Source of the DNA: an uncultured Schlesneria sp.
GTDB taxonomy: Bacteria; Planctomycetota; Planctomycetia; Planctomycetales; Planctomycetaceae
Reading direction: 5' to 3'
Length of the DNA: 64,000 nucleotides
Assembly (NCBI GenBank): GCA_903858935.1
Contig: CAIOKO010000155.1
Span: 1-64,000, forward strand
In this document: positions 62,217 through 64,000 of the stretch, piece by piece
Numbering within the stretch: position 1 is the first letter of the stretch
Layout of the letters: every line of letters starts with the position of its first letter
Translations under genes and position numbers: made by a program
Notes under the pieces: generated by a model
The model's input: the letters and a program-made list of their open reading frames with translations, nothing else
What the model was told of the DNA's origin: nothing
Databases searched by the model: none

Positions 62217-63578
62217 GTGCTAACGTGTTGGGGCAGCAAACACCGGTTCTGCGATCAAATCGGACGACGGGAATTCCTTCGCGCCGGGGCACTTGGTTTG
62301 ACGGGTCTCTCCCTGGCGGACATTCTGCGGCTGCAAGCCGAAGCCAAAACGCCATCGGCCACAATCAAAAAACCTCGGTCGGTTATCATGGTCTGCCTGG
62401 CGGGTGGTCCCAGCCATCTGGATATGTACGATCTGAAACCGAATGCTCCGTCGGAGTATCGGGGTGAGTTCAAACCGATCAACAGTAATGTTCCCGGTGT
62501 CGACCTTTGTGAGCATCTGCCGTTACAGGCGACGATCGCCGATAAACTGGCGCTGGTCCGGACCGTTCAATTCGTCGAACCGATGCAGCATGAACTGGAA
62601 GAGGTCTATACCGGTTACCCCAAATCGGCCAAGCGACCTGCCTTGGGTTCAATCATCAGTCGTTTCCATGGCGGCGGCGATGTGCCATCGTATGTCAGTT
62701 TGGAATACAGCAACGGCCTCACCAGCTACGAGCATCCGCAGTATGCCGGCGCTGGACATGCTCCTTTGCATGTTTCCGGTGGAGAAGGGGTTCGTAACCT
62801 CGGCATCCAAAATGGAATGTCTCTCAATCGGCTGGGCAGTCGGAGATCTCTTTTAGAGACGTTTGATTCCGTTCGCCGAAACGTAGATGCACGACGCAAA
62901 GTTCAAGATGTTGATCCCTACACCGCCCGAGCGTTAGACATCGTCACGTCGTCCAAGGCTCGCGATGCCTTTGATCTGACTAAGGAGTCTGACGAGACAT
63001 TGAAACGGTATGGAAAGCGGGATGACAAATTCACGTATGTGGGTAAAGAACCCGATTCGATCTGGGACAGCCAGAAGTTCTTGCTCGCACGTCGGCTGGT
63101 CGAGGCGGGGGTCCCAATCGTCACCTTGCGAATGGGGTTATGGGATCACCACGGCAACGTAATCCAGCAGGTTGGCGGAATCAGCATCTGGCACAGCCTC
63201 AGAAGTACATTGCCGCTGTTGGATCGTTCGATTCATGCGTTGGTAACGGATCTGCATGAGCGTGGACTTGATAAAGAAGTCCTGGTTCTCGTCTGGGGCG
63301 AATTCGGACGAACTCCGAAAATCTCGTTAGCGGGTCGTGACCATTGGCCAGATGCAAGCTTTGCCCTGTTCGCAGGTGCGGTCAACACGGGTCAGGTGAT
63401 CGGCGAAACAGACGTTCGTGGCGAACGCCCGACGACTCGGGCTGTCAGCGCCCAAAACGTGATTGGCACGATCTATCACACTTTGGGGATCGACTACCAC
63501 CAGCAGATCAACAATTTCGCAGGTCGGCCCATGCAGTTGCTTGATGATGGCAAGCCGATTCCCGAACTGGTGGATTGA
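62217..63578 (+). CDS. DUF1501 family Tat-exported protein (3)
   Basis: A 453-residue DUF1501 protein. The twin-arginine signal reads IGRREFLRAGALGLTGLSLA. Family blocks are SVIMVCLAGGPSHLDMYDLK, QKFLLARRLVEAGVPIVTLR, LVLVWGEFGRTPKI and AGRDHWPDASFALFAGA. It differs from the other two copies in ending (FAGRPMQLLDDGKPIPELVD), so it belongs to another subgroup. The start GTG at 62217 has AAGG nine bases upstream; a TTG at 62211 is also in frame. The downstream region is element R3. No DUF1549/DUF1553 partner is adjacent. Confidence 0.92.
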   Translation: MLTCWGSKHRFCDQIGRREFLRAGALGLTGLSLADILRLQAEAKTPSATIKKPRSVIMVCLAGGPSHLDMYDLKPNAPSEYRGEFKPINSNVPGVDLCEHLPLQATIADKLALVRTVQFVEPMQHELEEVYTGYPKSAKRPALGSIISRFHGGGDVPSYVSLEYSNGLTSYEHPQYAGAGHAPLHVSGGEGVRNLGIQNGMSLNRLGSRRSLLETFDSVRRNVDARRKVQDVDPYTARALDIVTSSKARDAFDLTKESDETLKRYGKRDDKFTYVGKEPDSIWDSQKFLLARRLVEAGVPIVTLRMGLWDHHGNVIQQVGGISIWHSLRSTLPLLDRSIHALVTDLHERGLDKEVLVLVWGEFGRTPKISLAGRDHWPDASFALFAGAVNTGQVIGETDVRGERPTTRAVSAQNVIGTIYHTLGIDYHQQINNFAGRPMQLLDDGKPIPELVD

Positions 63579-64000
63579 GCCATGACATGCCGACGCTATG
63601 CATCGGTTTTTTCGAGATTGAAACGTGACTTAACGAGTCACGTTTCAGAATTTTCCCAAAGTAGCCATCATCGCTCCGCGTGATGAGCATGCGTCGGAAA
63701 CGACACAAGCGTTGCCGACGCATCGTTACAAAAACATCGTTTGAATACTTTTTTTGAAAACATGCGGATTGGAATTTGATCGGTTCTCGAACGATGCTCA
63801 TCACGCGGAGCGACGATGACTACTTTGGTCCAAGTCGAAGCCTCGCTGGATTCTTCTCCGACGAAGTGTTCTCGACTCATGAGCACGTGTTTGAAAGACA
63901 CTGCGCGACCGAAGACGGTCATTCAGTGGCACAAGATCTCGTTCGAGCCTCTATTTTCTCGAGGAAAAACCGTTCACGGCATTGCTTGACGGTGTTCAGA
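63579..64000. other. Intergenic region with element R3 to window end
   Basis: About 420 bp without a gene, mostly element R3 (63610-63945). The end of the window, gcttgacggtgttcaga, resembles the R2 left hairpin arm and may begin another copy or fold. Confidence 0.55.
63610..63945 (+). repeat. Dispersed element R3 (173-bp core 63656-63828)
   Basis: Same orientation as R1. The core starts ccaaagtagccatcatcgct (63656) and ends cgatgactactttgg (63828). It shares catgcggattggaatttg near 63760. The left flank GTGACT/AGTCAC hairpin (near 63626) precedes gtttcagaattttcc. The right flank ends in a stem, cactgcgcgaccgaagacg... with ggtcattcagtgg, mirroring the R2 left hairpin. Confidence 0.88.

Overview
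The window looks like a chromosomal segment of a planctomycete (Planctomycetaceae-type bacterium). Evidence: three Tat-exported DUF1501 proteins, a duplicated TIGR03067 domain protein, many lineage-typical hypothetical proteins, moderate GC content, many genes without clear Shine-Dalgarno sites, and intergenic spaces packed with hairpin-forming dispersed repeats. No rRNA, tRNA, CRISPR array, transposase or phage gene was recognised. Genus cannot be fixed from the sequence alone.

Layout. 1-5.4 kb: direct repeats, then dnaK and clpB (protein disaggregation) with a large hairpin just before clpB and a textbook terminator after it. 5.5-8.3 kb: repeats, a TatD-type nuclease, two hypothetical proteins. 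8.4-16.6 kb: minus-strand respiratory complex I membrane arm nuoH-J-K-L-M-N (no nuoI), with a histidine-rich loop in NuoL. 17-23.7 kb: dapB (lysine/peptidoglycan), sufS (Fe-S clusters), DUF1501, and hemA with a HemX/CcsA-like partner (haem). 24-31 kb: a HAD-fold protein lacking its nucleophile, a BON-like protein, an esterase-SGNH fusion, a sugar isomerase-like protein, rimI, argC, and a secretin-N-like exported protein divergent from an unusual Hsp70.

31-40 kb: the Hsp70 variant with a zinc-ribbon tail, a second DUF1501, a thioredoxin-tailed exported protein, a DUF2314-like protein, TIGR03067 repeats, a frameshifted GYD gene, YceI and a membrane protein. 40-43 kb is accessory in character: a GIY-YIG/MUG113 nuclease, a PIN-domain toxin-antitoxin pair and a glycine-repeat lipoprotein. 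43-50 kb: OsmC, an esterase, a STAS-GspE ATPase pair, Mrp/ApbC, and an aminotransferase-amidotransferase pair. 50-54 kb: divergent glutamine synthetases of two different types (GSII and GSIII). 54-64 kb: metallophosphoesterase, rpe, a dihydrouridine synthase, a DUF374 acyltransferase, a Tat-exported isomerase-like protein, a Tsr3-like protein, a zinc-ribbon protein, an SMP-30/NHL-like protein and a third DUF1501.

The least explained signals are (i) a family of three intergenic elements with 173-bp cores of identical length, (ii) a second 95/96-bp palindromic element present twice, (iii) the coupled STAS-GspE pair, (iv) the Hsp70/zinc-ribbon protein facing a secretin-N-like protein, and (v) the aminotransferase-amidotransferase pair close to two glutamine synthetases. 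All functional links between neighbours are inference from gene order.
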